DNA from: Turritopsis dohrnii
Taxonomy: Eukaryota; Cnidaria; Hydrozoa; Anthoathecata; Oceaniidae
Direction of reading: 5' to 3'
Assembly (NCBI GenBank): GCA_027922465.2
Contig: BQMF02000050.1
Coordinates: 558,001 to 622,000 of the forward strand
DNA length: 64,000 nucleotides
Positions 37,620 through 50,407 of the stretch are shown piece after piece (the first letter of the stretch is position 1; each line of letters begins with the position of its first letter). Under the pieces are notes generated by a model. It did not search any database, was not told the DNA's origin, and was given only the letters and a program-made list of their open reading frames with translations. Position numbers and translations under genes: made by a program.

Positions 37620-40600
37620 CATATGGAATCGACTATGACTTGTCCCTCATGGTAATTACTACCACCATCTTTCCCACAGAAGCAATGTCAGCTGTAAAAG
37701 ATGAGTAATAATTGTTAATCTAGGTAGCATGAGAAAAACAATTTTCTTTGCCATTGTCGTAATTGAACATCAGCATATTACTTGAATGATAATGATAATG
37801 AACGCTAATTTTCTGATCTTCATGACTTGCATTTTAGTTTCCAACAGTTCAAATAATTGAATATTGTCATCAAGCGATATGTTGAAAACATCTTATGATA
37901 CATACAAAGACATTTTAGTAGGTTTGGAATTCGTTACATGATATATATTGATCCAAGTGTTCGCTGTTTAAGCCTTTTTCTTTTAAATATGACTCTGAAA
38001 AAGAGTTTATTAACAATGTCTTTGACGCGTAGTAAAACAAAAAAAACTGAGCATGATTTTTTGAACTAACTTCATCTATCTTACATACAACAACACTCAC
38101 ACACTGACGGATACGCACGATGCGTATTGTGATCAATCAAACAAATCGGCATATCCCAGATCAGTAGAAAGACACCGAATTGACCGGGTTTTCTTTGTAG
38201 TAACCCAGAGGATCTCTTCATGTTGTTCGGTATTTTACTTCAGTATTTTTATTGAATCTCATTTAAAGAATCAACGGCAAAACTGTGAAGACACCAGTCC
38301 AAGAAGGCGCCACAAACGATTACGTCATTAAATGTCGGCGCAAATAGGAGTATTTAAGTTGCAAAAAACATTGAAAATAAATACTCTATAGTAGAGTAGT
38401 ATAGTAGAGTTTGGCGAAATATCGATGTTTGAAAAAAAATTGAGAAAGGTCTACTGGGTTATTGTGAAAACCCAATACGAAATAGAGAATTTTCTATGAA
38501 AAAGTGTGATATTCCTAAAGAAATATGCTCCTTTGGCAGTGGTTTTTCAACATATTTGTCCACTGGTGTCTATTAATTTTCAATTTCCACCATATCTGTA
38601 TATATTCATCCATGGATCAACTGCTCCTACTCCTGTATTGCTAACTTCTGTCTCGTACTCCTTGCAAGAAGTCACAACAAAGCAGACAAAACAATGAAAG
38701 ATATATATTAAAAATATTTTCACAGAATAAACGTTAAGGTTTTTTGGACCATTTTCTCACGCAAAAATATGGATAACTTTTGATATGCGAAACTGTCAAT
38801 GATAGAAGGTATATTGTATATTTCTCTTTGTTAGAATTTTACATAATTGTTCGTTGCCATAATTCAATTATATTCCAAATCTATCCTAGAACAACCACAA
38901 TGTTAAAATTAATTGTTTTGGGATAGTTTTAAGCAATATTCGAAATAACTGAAAGGGTTTCTGTTTTGACGACTTAAAAATTGACTTTGTCGCATTGGAT
39001 TATGGAAATTGCAGGAATGTATTCCAGAGATGAACTGTAGGAACGGTGAATGGACTCAAAAATGAAAATTGGTGAACAAAATCTCTTCAAAAAGTCGTCA
39101 TCTCTAAAGTTTCTGTAAGTAAATGAGATTGGTGAGATGTTTTGTATGACTTTATGATATCTCTCGATTTTATGTCATATTAGTATTGTAATTTCTTTTA
39201 TTGACGCCACTTTATATTTACATTATTTGTATTATGACTACTGCGTTTTATATTGTGTAACTTATATCACATCCTCATAGTTCAATGACATCAGAGCTTC
39301 TGCAATAACACTATGTATTGTAAACGCATATATGCACTCGAGCTAACCATTCTTATTTCTCTCTTTGATTCCTGTCAGATTCAGATAATGCATTACTGCG
39401 TACAATAAACATTGTAGTGTAGAATTTGCGTAAACCTGTTATGTATACCCCACTTCTTTTTGTTACATTGTTTAAGTTGCATTTGTCCTTCTCGGTCAGA
39501 GAAAGGAATAGCTCAACTAAATTGACATGATATGAACCCCATTGGTTATATGTTTCTTTATAATTCACTATGAAATAATATTCGAAGATTTATACAGAAG
39601 ATTTTTCGTCATAATTTATGGCCTTTGTTGATAATATTTTAAAAGCATGAAACTTCTTTCGAGTTTTTTTAGGAACTTGCATCTTTGTTGTTGACCTCCT
39701 CGAACAGCTAATCCAAAATCCCGAAAAAAATTTCCTTTGTTGGTTCATCATCTGTTTATATCTTATGCCCTTAATTACTGAAACACTTCAATGAGCATTT
39801 GAGGTAATTTGACCAAACTGAAATTACAGTTACATTGAATATTGAAAACGTGCAAAAGATTGATGTTATCCTAGTCAAAAATTGCAGAGCTCGTAACTCG
39901 GAAAATGAAGAACTTAGAAAACTATGAAACTTATGAAATTACGCATATTCTCACGTGAAAAGTAGTATTTTGAAGGTGTGCTCAAAATGAAGACGGGAAA
40001 AGTATCAGCACTTTGTTTTATATCTCCTTGATTCCTTCATGATTCTCTCTCTTTAAGTTCATTAAAATCGTTTTGTAAACATCATAGAAAAACTGCTTAA
40101 TCTAAGTATTCAAGTCTCATTGTTTTGTGATTAATTGTTATGAATATCTTCAGCAACGTCATCTTCGTTAGAGTCCTAGTCCTAGTTTCCATCAACTTAC
40201 TATATCTCGTCGAAGTTAATATACCTCAGGCACAACATAGGGTGAAGACACTTAAGAAAGAAAGAAGACGAGTTACTTATAAAAATACATGTGATAAACT
40301 CGATACCTAACCTTTAGTCAGTAGTCAATGCAGTTGATGTAGGGGCGACATGAAGAGGATGAGCCACGAAGCCGTGGGCTCGAGTGTAATTTTTCAAAAG
40401 GAAAACTGATAAACAAATCGGTAAATGAACCAACATGGATGGAGGACTTAAGATGGGTTAAAAAACTGAGACGATCTATTATTCTGTTTTATATTTGTTG
40501 TGACTATGCTTTAAACTAAGCACCCTCTGGATGAAAAACTCGCAGTTACTGCATAAGAGCCAAAACAGCAGCGCCACTTTTATCTGGCATTTTTTACTGT

Positions 40601-43600
40601 CGAGAAAACCGTGAGGGAAAGGCCGCAATGTGTATCCATGTTTCGTTCACATCTATAAAGTAAAGATTTAAGCACAAATTAAGAATTAATGTCGGCATTT
40701 CGATTAATAACACATGTAATCAACCATACCTTAATTTCAATGTCGATGTCAAAGCTTTAAGAAACTGCCCACTATTCGCACGTTTTCTATAATGAAACAC
40801 GACAAACATTCGGAAATGAAAAAAAAAACAGACGTAACAAACAAGCACGTCCAAATGGTGATGCATATTTACCTCAAGTTGAGTGACGGAGTCCAAGATC
40901 TGTTTTGACCAAACATGCTGCATAAACAATTGTTAGACCAAATGGCAAACCCATTTCCTTCTCCATCTCCAATCAACCACCTAGCTAATATCATTTTAAG
41001 AACTCGCATCAAGGTTATGAAAAAGAAAAGTAATTAGTCACAGGAACTTCAATGCTTAAATGCTTATTACAATGGTAATAAGAAGCTGCTATCTGAAATT
41101 ATCTAAATCAGAAAACATTAATTCCTAAAAATGAAGTTCAGCAGTTTATTCTGTAAAAATTGAAAATTAATTATTCTGAAAAATTGGAAATAAACATGAT
41201 CATTCACATAAACATGTCATTAGCCCTGAAATCAATCTGAAAGTGAAAGCGTTAAATCTCTGAAAAGAAGAGCAAGTTAGATTATGCTATCCTGAAAAGA
41301 AAAGCAGATGAAGTGAACATTAATTTAAAATTAATTCCCTACAACACAGGAGCATTCCATTAGTGTCCACTCCAGAAATGAAAACATAAAGTATTAAAGT
41401 ATTAATACTTTATAAAGTATTAATTCATAAAAATGAATTTTGTTGTTACACAAGTTGTCCCTGCAAAGAAACAAATGCATTGACAGGATGCATCACATCC
41501 CTGTACGAAATTTGTCACAACTAGTCGTTATGAGTCACTTCAACTGTATTGAAGCCTAAAAGCCAAAAAACAAAATTGACCTAAATGAAAAGCATGATAG
41601 TGTTGCAGCTGCACCACTAGTTCAAAATCAGAAAAAACTATGTTATTAGATATAACATGCTGGAAGTTTAAAATAATGAACACCTAATTTAAAATAGAAT
41701 GCAGCTCCTATAACAATATTCAATCGTAGCAAGAATATTAAAAAAAAACCTAGATCCAAAATAAATTCCAAAGCAATTGAGTAAAAGTATGTAGCTAAGG
41801 TAATAAAGTTAATATATAATAATATATAATAACTTAATAAAAAAAAACCATACAATAAGAAATGCCATGGAAAACAATAATTTGTATTTGTATTGACTAT
41901 GTGTTCATAAAATAAGATTAAATCCACTAACACCTAACCGTCTAAACTAAAACGGAAATCCGTGTAAGCAACCCGATCCATCAAAAAACATTCAAAGCGT
42001 TGTTGCTGGTCAGATTCATTGGTTGATAGGAACGCCCATGTCATTCATTGTTCAGAAAAGGCAGCAAAATTTATTAAAAAAGGAAGAGTTGTAAATCGCA
42101 AAAGAAACAAAACAGAAAGTAGAGAAAGGAAGACTAACAGCAGGATGTAAAACGATCTTTCTGTTACACAACACACCTCATGCTTTCTACGTTAATGTGT
42201 TTTTGACGGAAATAATATTTAACTCCTCATGTTTAGAGCGTCTTGTTGAACAAAGATCCCGAAAGCCTTGGGTCCCCTAACTCACAGACTTGACTTCGGG
42301 CAGTGTATAGCGGTACCATATCTGAAGAGCAGCAGGTTATAAGACATCCCGATAGGGGCTATTCCGTCCTCGCTACTTCAAGAAAGCAAATCGTAGGTCA
42401 AGAGCAATCAAAAATCCAGCCAACGAAGACATATGAATTGATGCAGCATAATAATTGATATTTAGGTCTGCGCACCGAAACACTCTTGTGGGCCCTGGAT
42501 ACACGCCGTTCTCCACAAAGCTATCCCTTTCTTCGCCGTGCAGAGTCGTTCCGAAGACACCTCTTTGCACCCAGGAGAGAAGTGCCAGTAGACGCAGTAC
42601 TGATACAATCAGCTAACACGGCCATGACCGAGTCATACAAATGCTACACTTTTGGGAGGAGGAATGAGATATCCAACAACTGCCTATTGTTGGAAATGCC
42701 TGATTCAAACTCACTGTTGCAGAATAAACATTATTTCTCCGCATAATAGCAGCTTAGATCCTTTGATGAAATAGTGTCATCCTTTTACATCCTTTTGTGA
42801 GCCTATTCCTGGTAAGAAAGTAAGTAAGTAAGTAAGAACAACAACAAGAAAAAAGAGAACTTGCTTATTGAAATAAGAATGGTGAATGGTGATTTTCAGT
42901 AGAACATACATTAAATAATCAGAAAGATGAAAAAACTCTTGGACTGCCATCATCCCCGCTCATTACAAACTACCAAGTCCATCACAAATCTCCAGTTCAA
43001 CGAAAATACGATTCACAAACACTGACGAAACTCTGATAAACTAGTTCAAAAAGTAACATGAAACAACTATAGATCATAACAATATTGGAAAATAATAATA
43101 GAAACATAATAATGTAACTAACCTCAAAAAATAACAAAAAAATATACTTGCCACACTCGAGTCATTTCTTTGCGATTTTAACGTTTTCCACGTTCTTACA
43201 TTAATTGATCAATCTGTAACACATGAATGATTATGATCACTAGAAGAATAAAGGACATTTCATACACCAGAGACCTTCAAACATCATCTGCACGGTTTTC
43301 AAATATCCCTTGTACTCTTTATGTTTTGTCAAGGAAAACAATGAAACATCGGTCAAACTTAATACCCACTGCACATTGAAGCTCTTTTAAAAACTTTCAA
43401 AAAATTGGATTCTGGTTATGCAGAGGTATGTAAAATCTCTGGGTTATGTTTATAGGTAGTTTTAAACAATATGAAGTAATTCTTCTTTATTCAAAATACG
43501 TACAGTAATAAATATAACTTCATTGAAAAATATAATCATTTGAAAGAAAAACCGTGCTAGTATTCAATGTACAGTAATAGTAATCAATTTCAAAGAGATT

Positions 43601-43907
43601 CGAAAAGTAGCTAAAGCTTGTTTTACACTATATATATTAAAGATTATATTGTTAAAGCTTACATTCATCGTCTCGCATTTTGAAAGAAAAAGAAATTGTA
43701 GTAAAAAAAGAAACTTTTCAGGATTAAGGTGCAGTTAGTTGAAATTTGTGGAGAAGAGTTTGATCATTTTAAGTAGAACAAAAACATAGAAAAAATTTAG
43801 AAAAATAAAAAAAAAGTGCGAGTAAAGGCTGGTTCACTTTTGCAATTTTATTGATTCGTTAAACAGAAAAGAAATATTGTAATGTTATTACTCGTCTATG
43901 TTACAAT
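37620..43907. other. Long gene-poor stretch
   Basis: About 6.3 kb with only short unassigned frames and no recognisable domain. Visible items: a TAGTAGAGTAGTATAGTAGAG run near 38390-38410, a GTAA microsatellite at 42813-42835, and above it a GC-richer block (about 42240-42740) that differs in composition from its surroundings and may be a SINE with a GTAA tail. I could not support an RNA gene here. Confidence 0.45.
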
Positions 43908-44016
43908 TCCAGTAGGCAAAATCTTCAAAAAGCCACTGCGTCGAAGAGTTTTAATGTGTACACTTCAATAGAAATGTACACCTCCGCAGTGATTTTCAAA
44001 ATATTTTCACACTGGG
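43908..44016. repeat. Palindromic MITE family, copy 1
   Basis: Starts CCAGTAGGCAAAATCTTC and ends CAGTGATTTTCAAAATATTTTCACACTGGG; the centre has TTCAATAGAAATG. Same family as 47914-48034. Confidence 0.7.
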
Positions 44017-44354
44017 ATGTAAATTTTTAGCAATAAACTTGGTCTCAACTCAATATGACACCACTTCCTTTCAGCCGAATTTGATTTTTGTACATTTTTA
44101 CTTCTCTAGAGTTACACGATTTGGTCTTGTCAAGTATGTTGCTCTTAAAGTCACCAATCTCTTAAGTCTAACATAATAGCTACCGATTTGGAAAATCTCA
44201 TCAGTATATCTTATATTTCATTATTTATGTTCTTGTTTGTCCAAAAATTCAAACATGCGTTGACATACAGTTTACCTGACTATTCAAGATCATTGATGAG
44301 TGAAGCTAGGTATGGATTATGGCTCAGTTTTTTAATATTCACTGATAAGTTTGA

Positions 44355-44545
44355 TGGTATGGTCGTTATTCCAGTTGGAAGATCGAAATTCAGGTTTGAT
44401 GAAAGCCTATAAGTTGTCCATTGTCGTTTTGTGAAGACGATGAATTCAATTGACCGGAAGACAACTTCCTTAAACGATATGATGTGATCACACCAGCATA
44501 AGATAATATTCAACAAGCGCCTCTCTCTGTGTGGTCTCACGTTTC
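44355..44545 (+). pseudogene. Fragment related to the 55.9-56.7 kb gene
   Basis: Encodes VVIPVGRSKFRFDESL, then after a stop or frame change segments resembling EDDEFN and YDVITP. These match VIPIGRSDFRFDDSM, EEDEFN and DDMITPEDENIPQ in the minus-strand gene at 55962-56726, in the same order. Stops split it, so it is a decayed partial copy on the opposite strand. Confidence 0.7.
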
Positions 44546-44952
44546 ACCTGTTCATTGCCATTCTGATATTAATTCTTGGTGCTGACGAAATTGAAATGTG
44601 AATTGGACTCAAAATTTTTCATATCTCTTGGGGGAGTGTAAAGGCATTTTCATCAACATCAGTTTCTAACTCAGGCAAGCTGGTAGGTTTTCTTCTCCTT
44701 TCTCATCCCTTCACTTTGCTTTGTTCAGACATATATTCTATATTTATAATACTTATTCTAGTTTAAGTTTTGTTAAATATATCCAATTTTTCAGATAGTT
44801 TATTTATTCAATTTTGAGTTTGAACATATTCATACTGTGTTCCAAACACTTGTGTCATCCATGACCCTTGACCCCACAATGTATGGCTGGAACTTGCATA
44901 AGTCTTCACAAGTCCCTCACCTAAACCTAACCCTGTCCCTAACCTTATCCTT
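44546..44952. other. Non-coding stretch
   Basis: AT-rich; near 44925-44960 a run CTAACCCTGTCCCTAACCTTATCC looks like degenerate telomere-type or CCTAA low-complexity repeats. No gene. Confidence 0.4.
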
Positions 44953-44957
44953 AAATT

Positions 44958-45043
44958 GGATGGGGGCAATTTTCCAGGAGGTAATTATCCGGGCAATGCT
45001 CCGTGGGGGCAATTTACTAGAGGCAATTATCCAGATGATGTAC
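44958..45043. repeat. GGGGGCAATT-type repeat
   Basis: Three units of the kind GGGGGCAATTTTCC, GGAGGTAATTATCC, GAGGCAATTATCC. A similar repeat is at 60612-60770, and the pieces look like one repeat family. Confidence 0.55.
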
Positions 45044-45046
45044 TAC

Positions 45047-45201
45047 AACTGATCTCATGCAACTGCAAGAAATCAGCTTGCTTAAAAGGAAACTGTGTTT
45101 GTTTATCCCACGGTCTCCCGTGTACAGATTTATGTGGATGTCACGAATGCGCCAACAAAAAATCCCCTGACACTGGTAGAGTGAGACAGAAGAAGTGGTG
45201 A
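45047..45201 (+). pseudogene. Cys-rich CXC-like domain fragment
   Basis: Encodes CNCKKSACLKGNCVCLS, then GLPCTDLCGCHEC, then a basic end and a stop. The Cys spacing resembles the CXC/tesmin-like fold, which in cnidarians also forms the C-terminus of many repeated transposon-linked proteins. No upstream exons are recognisable and the frame enters from repeat sequence, so it is an orphan fragment. Confidence 0.5.
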
Positions 45202-45885
45202 ATCTGGAGAATAGGAAAATATATTACGGTTAAACTGAACGTGTGTATGTGTGTATTTTCTTAGGATAAGATGATGTTTGTTTTTTGTTGTTGCTGTCTC
45301 TTGAAATTACAAGCAGCTTCAAATGTTTTACTTTTTCCATTCGTGTCCAGTGAAATGTCACGTGATGTCATAATTCTTCTATCGCTAATTTTTACACTGC
45401 TTTGCGAAGACACCGATGACGTCATACGTCATGCTTTTAAGAGACTGTCACTTTTTGATGTAGACAAAATTGCGTCAACGTTGATATATGTTTTTTACTT
45501 AGAATTTCAAGCTCTTTCAGTTGATATCAATAATATTTGAAAAATTCGAAAAAAATCTTTTCTTTACCACTTGATCTGTGACGTCAAAAAAAAGATATTT
45601 TGGTCCTGGCAAGCCTATTTTGGTGCTTAGAAGCTAACCAGTAAACATTTTCGTAACAAGAGGATGACATTTGAGCTTGCTAAACCATTTATGATTAATC
45701 CGCATCCCGCCACCTATTTTTGACGGTAGCGCCCTGACTACGTCTATTTCATCATCGCCATGCTGTTAAAGGCTGGTTCAGACATGGCGATTACAATCGC
45801 CTATCGCCAGGTGCAAACGCTCTCAAGTATTTCAATAGTAATTATTAATCAATCAGTAATTTTTGATATTTCATGATATTTTATC
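45202..45885. other. Non-coding stretch before the Penelope-like element
   Basis: One open frame of 89 codons (45271-45540) has no recognisable features. TGACGTCA-like sequences (GATGACGTCATACGTCATG) occur near 45415. No gene supported. Confidence 0.4.
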
Positions 45886-46012
45886 TTTAATGGTTCTTAC
45901 TACAAGCAGGTGGATGGAGTAGCTATATGTTCGCCATTAGGTCCTACTTTGGCCAACAAATTTGGTTGGATGAATTCCCTTCTGAGTTTAAGCCCACTTA
46001 TTGCCCCCGCAG

Positions 46013-47654
46013 CGAGCGTAAGCGAGCGAGGAGGCATAGTAGTTTCACGGGATAGGCGAATGTCAGTTCCGATTTTGTTCTTCATCATCATCTTCCAACT
46101 TTCGTGTTGACGTTACACGGTGGAATATAATTAATTAGCTGACTTTGCTTTTTTTCCCGTTTCAAAGCATGGTACTGTAAGTGGGATGTTTTTTCGTATC
46201 TCTTTCCTAATTTACTATTATATTATACTATGTTATTTAGGAAGTTCGTATGCTAAAATTGCTTAGACATTTTTCATATTACTTTTGTGTTGTTTTAGTG
46301 AAGTGAACGACTAGGATTTTGAAGCACAGCTTGAAATCTGAAATTTTGCCAACAACATTTTACTTTGTATATGTTTTAGCTCTAAATAATCTTTCGTTCG
46401 ATAAATTTTATTCAATGCACTGATTTTTGGCACATCTTGCCTTAAAAAGATTTTAATTGGATTTTTGTGTGTGCAAGAAAGCCTACGAATTGTCGTTCTT
46501 CGTGTTTTCCTTCTTTCTGTCCTTCCCCAAACCTGGTGTGATCATGATCAATAAAACCTTCTTTTATTTTTTTCTTGATTTTTATGTAAACTTTGGCTAT
46601 TTCTTGTTTCGAATCAAAGTATGAAACGCAGATTTCTAATGGATTTTTCGCTTTAATTTTTTTTTTGAAAACGTTTTTTTTCTTTCTTTTGGCTCTTACA
46701 AAATTTCTTTAACAAATGTTTATCTTATTTTGATTATAAAATACGTAACCATGGTTTCAGTTCACACGTTTCTTTTGTTTGTAGCAAATACTTTCTGATG
46801 TTACTTGTTAAGCCTTAATTACACTTTTTGAAAGGTATAAATTAGCATCAGTATTGTACTGCCAGTAAATGTCGCAATCGCCAGTAAATGTCGCAAACGC
46901 CAGTAAATGTCGCAAAATTGCCAGTAAGTGTCGCAATTCAACAGTAAGTGTCGCAAAATCGCCAGTAAGTGTCGCAACAGTAAATGTCGCAAAAAAATTA
47001 AAAATCAACAGTAAATGTCGCAACTTTATAATTTCAAATTTCTAACCAATATCTTCTCCATCCTTGTTTTGAACTCGACACTGATTATTCTGATCAAGAT
47101 ATCGTACTACTCATCGCAGAGTACGCTGATGTACCTACACGACATGTCACAGAGATTGCAAAATATAAAAATAAGACACCTATAATTTTCAACATTATGT
47201 GTCACTTAGCAAGTTACTTTTACTTTTTTCGCTAATACTTCCCAAAGTGAGTCCTGACCGATTGATTTAAGCAACAGGTCTTTCCTTTTCATACCCTCCA
47301 CATTATATGATCAAAATCACATTGTGTAAGTTTGCGACATTTGCTGTTGATTTTGAAAAACATTACCATATTGTTAAAAAAATTAAAACAAATGAAAATT
47401 CTAGTTGTGACACTTACTGGCGATTTTGCGACACTTACTGTTGAATTGCGACACTTACTGGCAATTGTGCGACATTTACTGGCGTTTGCGACATTTACTG
47501 GCGATTGCGACATTTACTGGCAGTACAAGTGTGACATAGGACCAAGAGATAACAAACAGTAACAAAGTTTTCTTTGTTTTTGTTTCCGTTGTATAGCTTA
47601 CAATGTATAGCTTGCTGTGTGTACAAATTGGAATGCTTGAGGGCGGAGGCATTT
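46013..47654. mobile_element. Insertion inside the Penelope-like element
   Basis: Starts with CCCCGCAGCGAGCGTAAGCG where the reverse transcriptase stops and ends near GGAGGCATTTTTAGCTAAAG, where it resumes. It contains the separate TIR element at 46856-47526. GGAGGCAT occurs at both edges, near 46030 and 47646. Family unknown; no gene. Confidence 0.5.
46856..47526. mobile_element. TIR element with arrays of GCCAGTAAATGTCGCAA
   Basis: Long inverted ends, each built of six to eight units of CGCCAGTAAATGTCGCAA or CAGTAAGTGTCGCAA in the same order, so that left (46856-47022) and right (47332-47526) mirror each other almost unit for unit. The tips are GTACTGCCAG and CTGGCAGTAC. The 310-bp middle is unrelated and non-coding. 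Arrays of short repeats near the ends are typical binding sites for a transposase; the superfamily is not clear from the tips. Confidence 0.8.
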
Positions 47655-47913
47655 TTAGCTAAAGCTACATGCTAGTTATAGGAGATACGTTGATGATGTT
47701 TTTGTCATGTTTTCTCATCCTGAACACTTATATAAGTTCTTTGATTATATGAATTCGAAGCAAAATATCAAAATATCACAAAAATAACAAAATATCACAT
47801 CCTTTCCTTCCTTGGTGTTCTTGTGTCTAGAAATTCCAACAGCCTAGAAACTAGCATTTATCATAAATCTACATTTAGTGGTGTTTTTACGAATTTCAAT
47901 AGGTTCATACCTA

Positions 47914-48034
47914 CCCAGTGGGCAAAATCGTCAAAAAACCATTGCGACGAAGTGCGTTTTCATTGAAATTGCGTGTGTATTTCTATAGAAATGTACTCCT
48001 CCGCAGATATTTTTCAACAAATTTGCCCGGTGGG
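47914..48034. repeat. Palindromic MITE family, copy 2 (best preserved)
   Basis: TA, then CCCAGTGGGCAAAATCGTC, a centre with TTTCTATAGAAATG, and TCAACAAATTTGCCCGGTGGG, then TA. It splits the Penelope-like reverse transcriptase exactly, which proves that it is a mobile insertion. Confidence 0.85.
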
Positions 48035-48304
48035 TACAACTTTCAAGCACGGACTTATTTGTTCATTATTATTTCGTTGTTCTCACATTTGTTCTAATTA
48101 CGGCAAAACTTCACAATGAGATCATTATTCTTAAAGAAATTGCTGATAGGAATGACTACCCATCGTGATCATGGAGTGCAAGTAGCCTTCGAAAACATGA
48201 AGACCCTCTCTTGGTGTACAATTTGAATTTAAAGCATTGAAAGACCTGCTTAAAATAAATATTTTCAAGAATCTTTACGTGTAAACCCCCCTTAATAAAG
48301 ACTA

Positions 48305-48560
48305 GTCGACTCTCGATATCTCGATTACTCGATATCTCGAACTTTTCGATATATGCACTTGTATGGACCAAAATCCTCTCGATATCTCGAAACTCGATAT
48401 CTCGAACTTATCAACCTGGGTTAAGAATAAAAACAAATTATTGACCTCGCTGAAAAAAAATGGCAAATATGTAAGCGAAAGAAACTCCCTACCCCTTTCT
48501 CGATATCTCGAACTTTTCTCCCGGTCCCCTGAGAGTTCGAAATATCGAGAGTCAACTGTA
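48305..48560. repeat. TCGATATCTCGA-rich MITE
   Basis: The left part is CGACTCTCGATATCTCGATT and the right end is GTTCGAAATATCGAGAGTCAACTG, an inverted pair; several TCTCGATATCTCGAAC units lie between. The style matches pogo/Tigger-derived repeats. Confidence 0.65.
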
Positions 48561-50407
48561 GTATGAATATATAATCTGAAGAAAACATCTTCATGAATAA
48601 CAGTAAGGGGTAGCTACAGGTTTTGTTCAGACATATCAAATTTGAAAGATATTCATCACAAAGGGAAGACGGTAGAGTGAGTGAAGTCAGGGAACCAATG
48701 ATTCGGACACCACGGGTTTTTATCGTTCCTCTTAATTCAGAATGTAAAGCATCTAAATGACTATCCCGTTTAACATAACCACACTGCTTGAAATCAACTG
48801 GCAATCATATCATTCGGAACCATCTGCCACGCCTCTTAAGTTCATTTTTCCATCATATCTCGAGGCTCTTTTCCTCTTTGTCGTTCTTGTAATCTTTACG
48901 TCCCCACAATGCATCCGGTTGGTTCATTTATCTTTCAAGTGGTCCTTGAAAGGCTTGCTGACGTAGTAACTCAAGAAATAGAGGCGAGAAAATATATTTT
49001 CGAGTTAGTAACTTGTTAAAAATTTCGAGTTAATAAATTGAATTATGGCGTCATATTCGATAACTCGACTTTATAACTCCATTTTGTAGCTCCGGTTTTC
49101 CGGCTCTCCATTTTTATGACATTACTTTTTTATACTTTGATGCAGTTAAAGATAACCGAGATTGTACAGAAAACGTTCCTTTAAGAAAGAGATTTCATTT
49201 CCAACGTAAATGAAATTGGAGTTCTCAATTTATCATGTGCTAAATGTTTATAATGCTAATCAGTACTAAGTCTTATACGTACTAGAAACTAGCTTTTCCC
49301 ATTATTGATCCACATTGAACTTAGCAGGACATAGATGTAAAAACTTCGATCGTCTGTCTGAAATAGTTAAACCCAACGAAAGAATGCCGGTATATTTGTA
49401 AATTTTCTTCTCAAGGGTTTCAGTTTGAGAATGATCAAGACATCAAAACAAACAAAAAAGTCTGTGAAAGAGACATCGAGCAGAGCATGAAGTTTTAGTT
49501 TTCAAACTATTTTATCAATGTGTTCGTCTGACAAATCGTTACCATCGTTACCATCACACTTTTGCGGTCTAAACCTTGTGAAATGTGTTTGGATAATGTG
49601 AGTTTCAGGGTTGGACTCATTTATTCAAATTTTTCACCCTGGTAACGATTTGCCAGATGAATGTACTTTAAACCTATGTTAGAATTAAGTGGTTTGTCTA
49701 ATATTAGAAATTTTATGTAAACTGACATTGGGCTATCCGAACTCATAAACAATTGAAGCCGTAAGTTGAAAGTCCTTATCCGTTTCAGTTCATGAAAACC
49801 TCGTACAGATAATACTTTTATACTATTTTTAGGGAATTCGTCGGTGAAGATTACGAATTTCGACGTTCTCAATCATGTCGAGGCCAGAGTTTTTATAGTA
49901 CATAAATTTGTTGATAATTACAACGAAGGAGTATATTTCTATAGAAATATACACAATACTTCAATGGAAATGCTCTTAATCGCAATGATTTCACTAACTG
50001 GCTTCATTATCATACATTATTGACTTCTATCTTATTTTGAATTAATTGCATCAATAAATGCAGCATCTTTCACAGTCTTCACAACACTACCTACAACACG
50101 ATGCATACAAATAAATCAAATATGTAATTCATCGTGATATGTCTTTGTTATTGAAAAATATTCGATGCATTTTATTTTGTATGAAATACAAAAGGTTTTC
50201 ACATAATAGTCATCTGGTAAATAAATATTAATACAAATAAATAATATATTACATATAAAACAAATAAATAGCTGTATTTTTATAGAATTGATATTTTTGC
50301 CTTTTAAATGTTGTTGTCTTTTATATACATGGATTTTGCATATAAACCGTCATACAACGTGGCGTTAATCACCCGCCCGCGGGTGGAAACCAACGAAACT
50401 TGAGGCG
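48561..50407. other. Gene-poor stretch before the 50.4 kb gene
   Basis: Only short unassigned frames. One MITE relic lies at about 49918-49995 (CAACGAAGGAGTATATTTCT, then TATAGAAATATACAC). AT-rich with AATAAATA runs near 50215-50280, where the polyadenylation signal of the 50.4 kb gene is expected. Confidence 0.45.
49918..49995. repeat. Palindromic MITE family, copy 3 (partial)
   Basis: Keeps the TTTCTATAGAAAT centre and CGAAGGAGT, and ends with ATGCTCTTAATCGCAATGATTTCAC. One terminus is lost. Confidence 0.55.

Larger units (their letters stand above)
45886..48165 (+). pseudogene. Penelope-like element, split by two insertions
   Basis: Three pieces of one reverse transcriptase. 45886-46012 has YYKQVDGVAICSPLGPTLANK (normally ...DGVAMGSPLGP in this class) and WLDEFPSEFKP in a shifted frame. 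47655-47913 has YRRYVDDVFVMFSHPEH with an intact YVDD box, then FLGVLVSRNSNSLE and YHKSTFSGVFTNFNRF. 48035-48165 has the following TTFKHGLI and a frame-shifted HNEIIILKEIADRNDYP. Between pieces one and two lie 1.64 kb of foreign DNA; between two and three lies a 121-bp MITE. Penelope-like enzymes form a separate class of retroelements related to telomerase. It is clearly dead, and a clock for the inserted elements. Confidence 0.8.

Noticed and set aside
42240..42840. SINE with a GTAA tail
   Set aside because: The GC-richer block and microsatellite fit, but no box A/B promoter or target duplication could be found.
44925..44960. Internal telomeric repeat
   Set aside because: CCCTAACCTTATCC-like units are irregular and only three or four copies long; a low-complexity origin is more likely.
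45271..45540. 89-codon frame with a hydrophobic start
   Set aside because: No start-context, splice or domain support. It looks signal-like only because of T-rich sequence.
46856..47526. CRISPR-like array (short repeated units with spacers)
   Set aside because: Units abut with few or no spacers, occur in mirrored arrays, and the DNA is animal. It is a TIR element.
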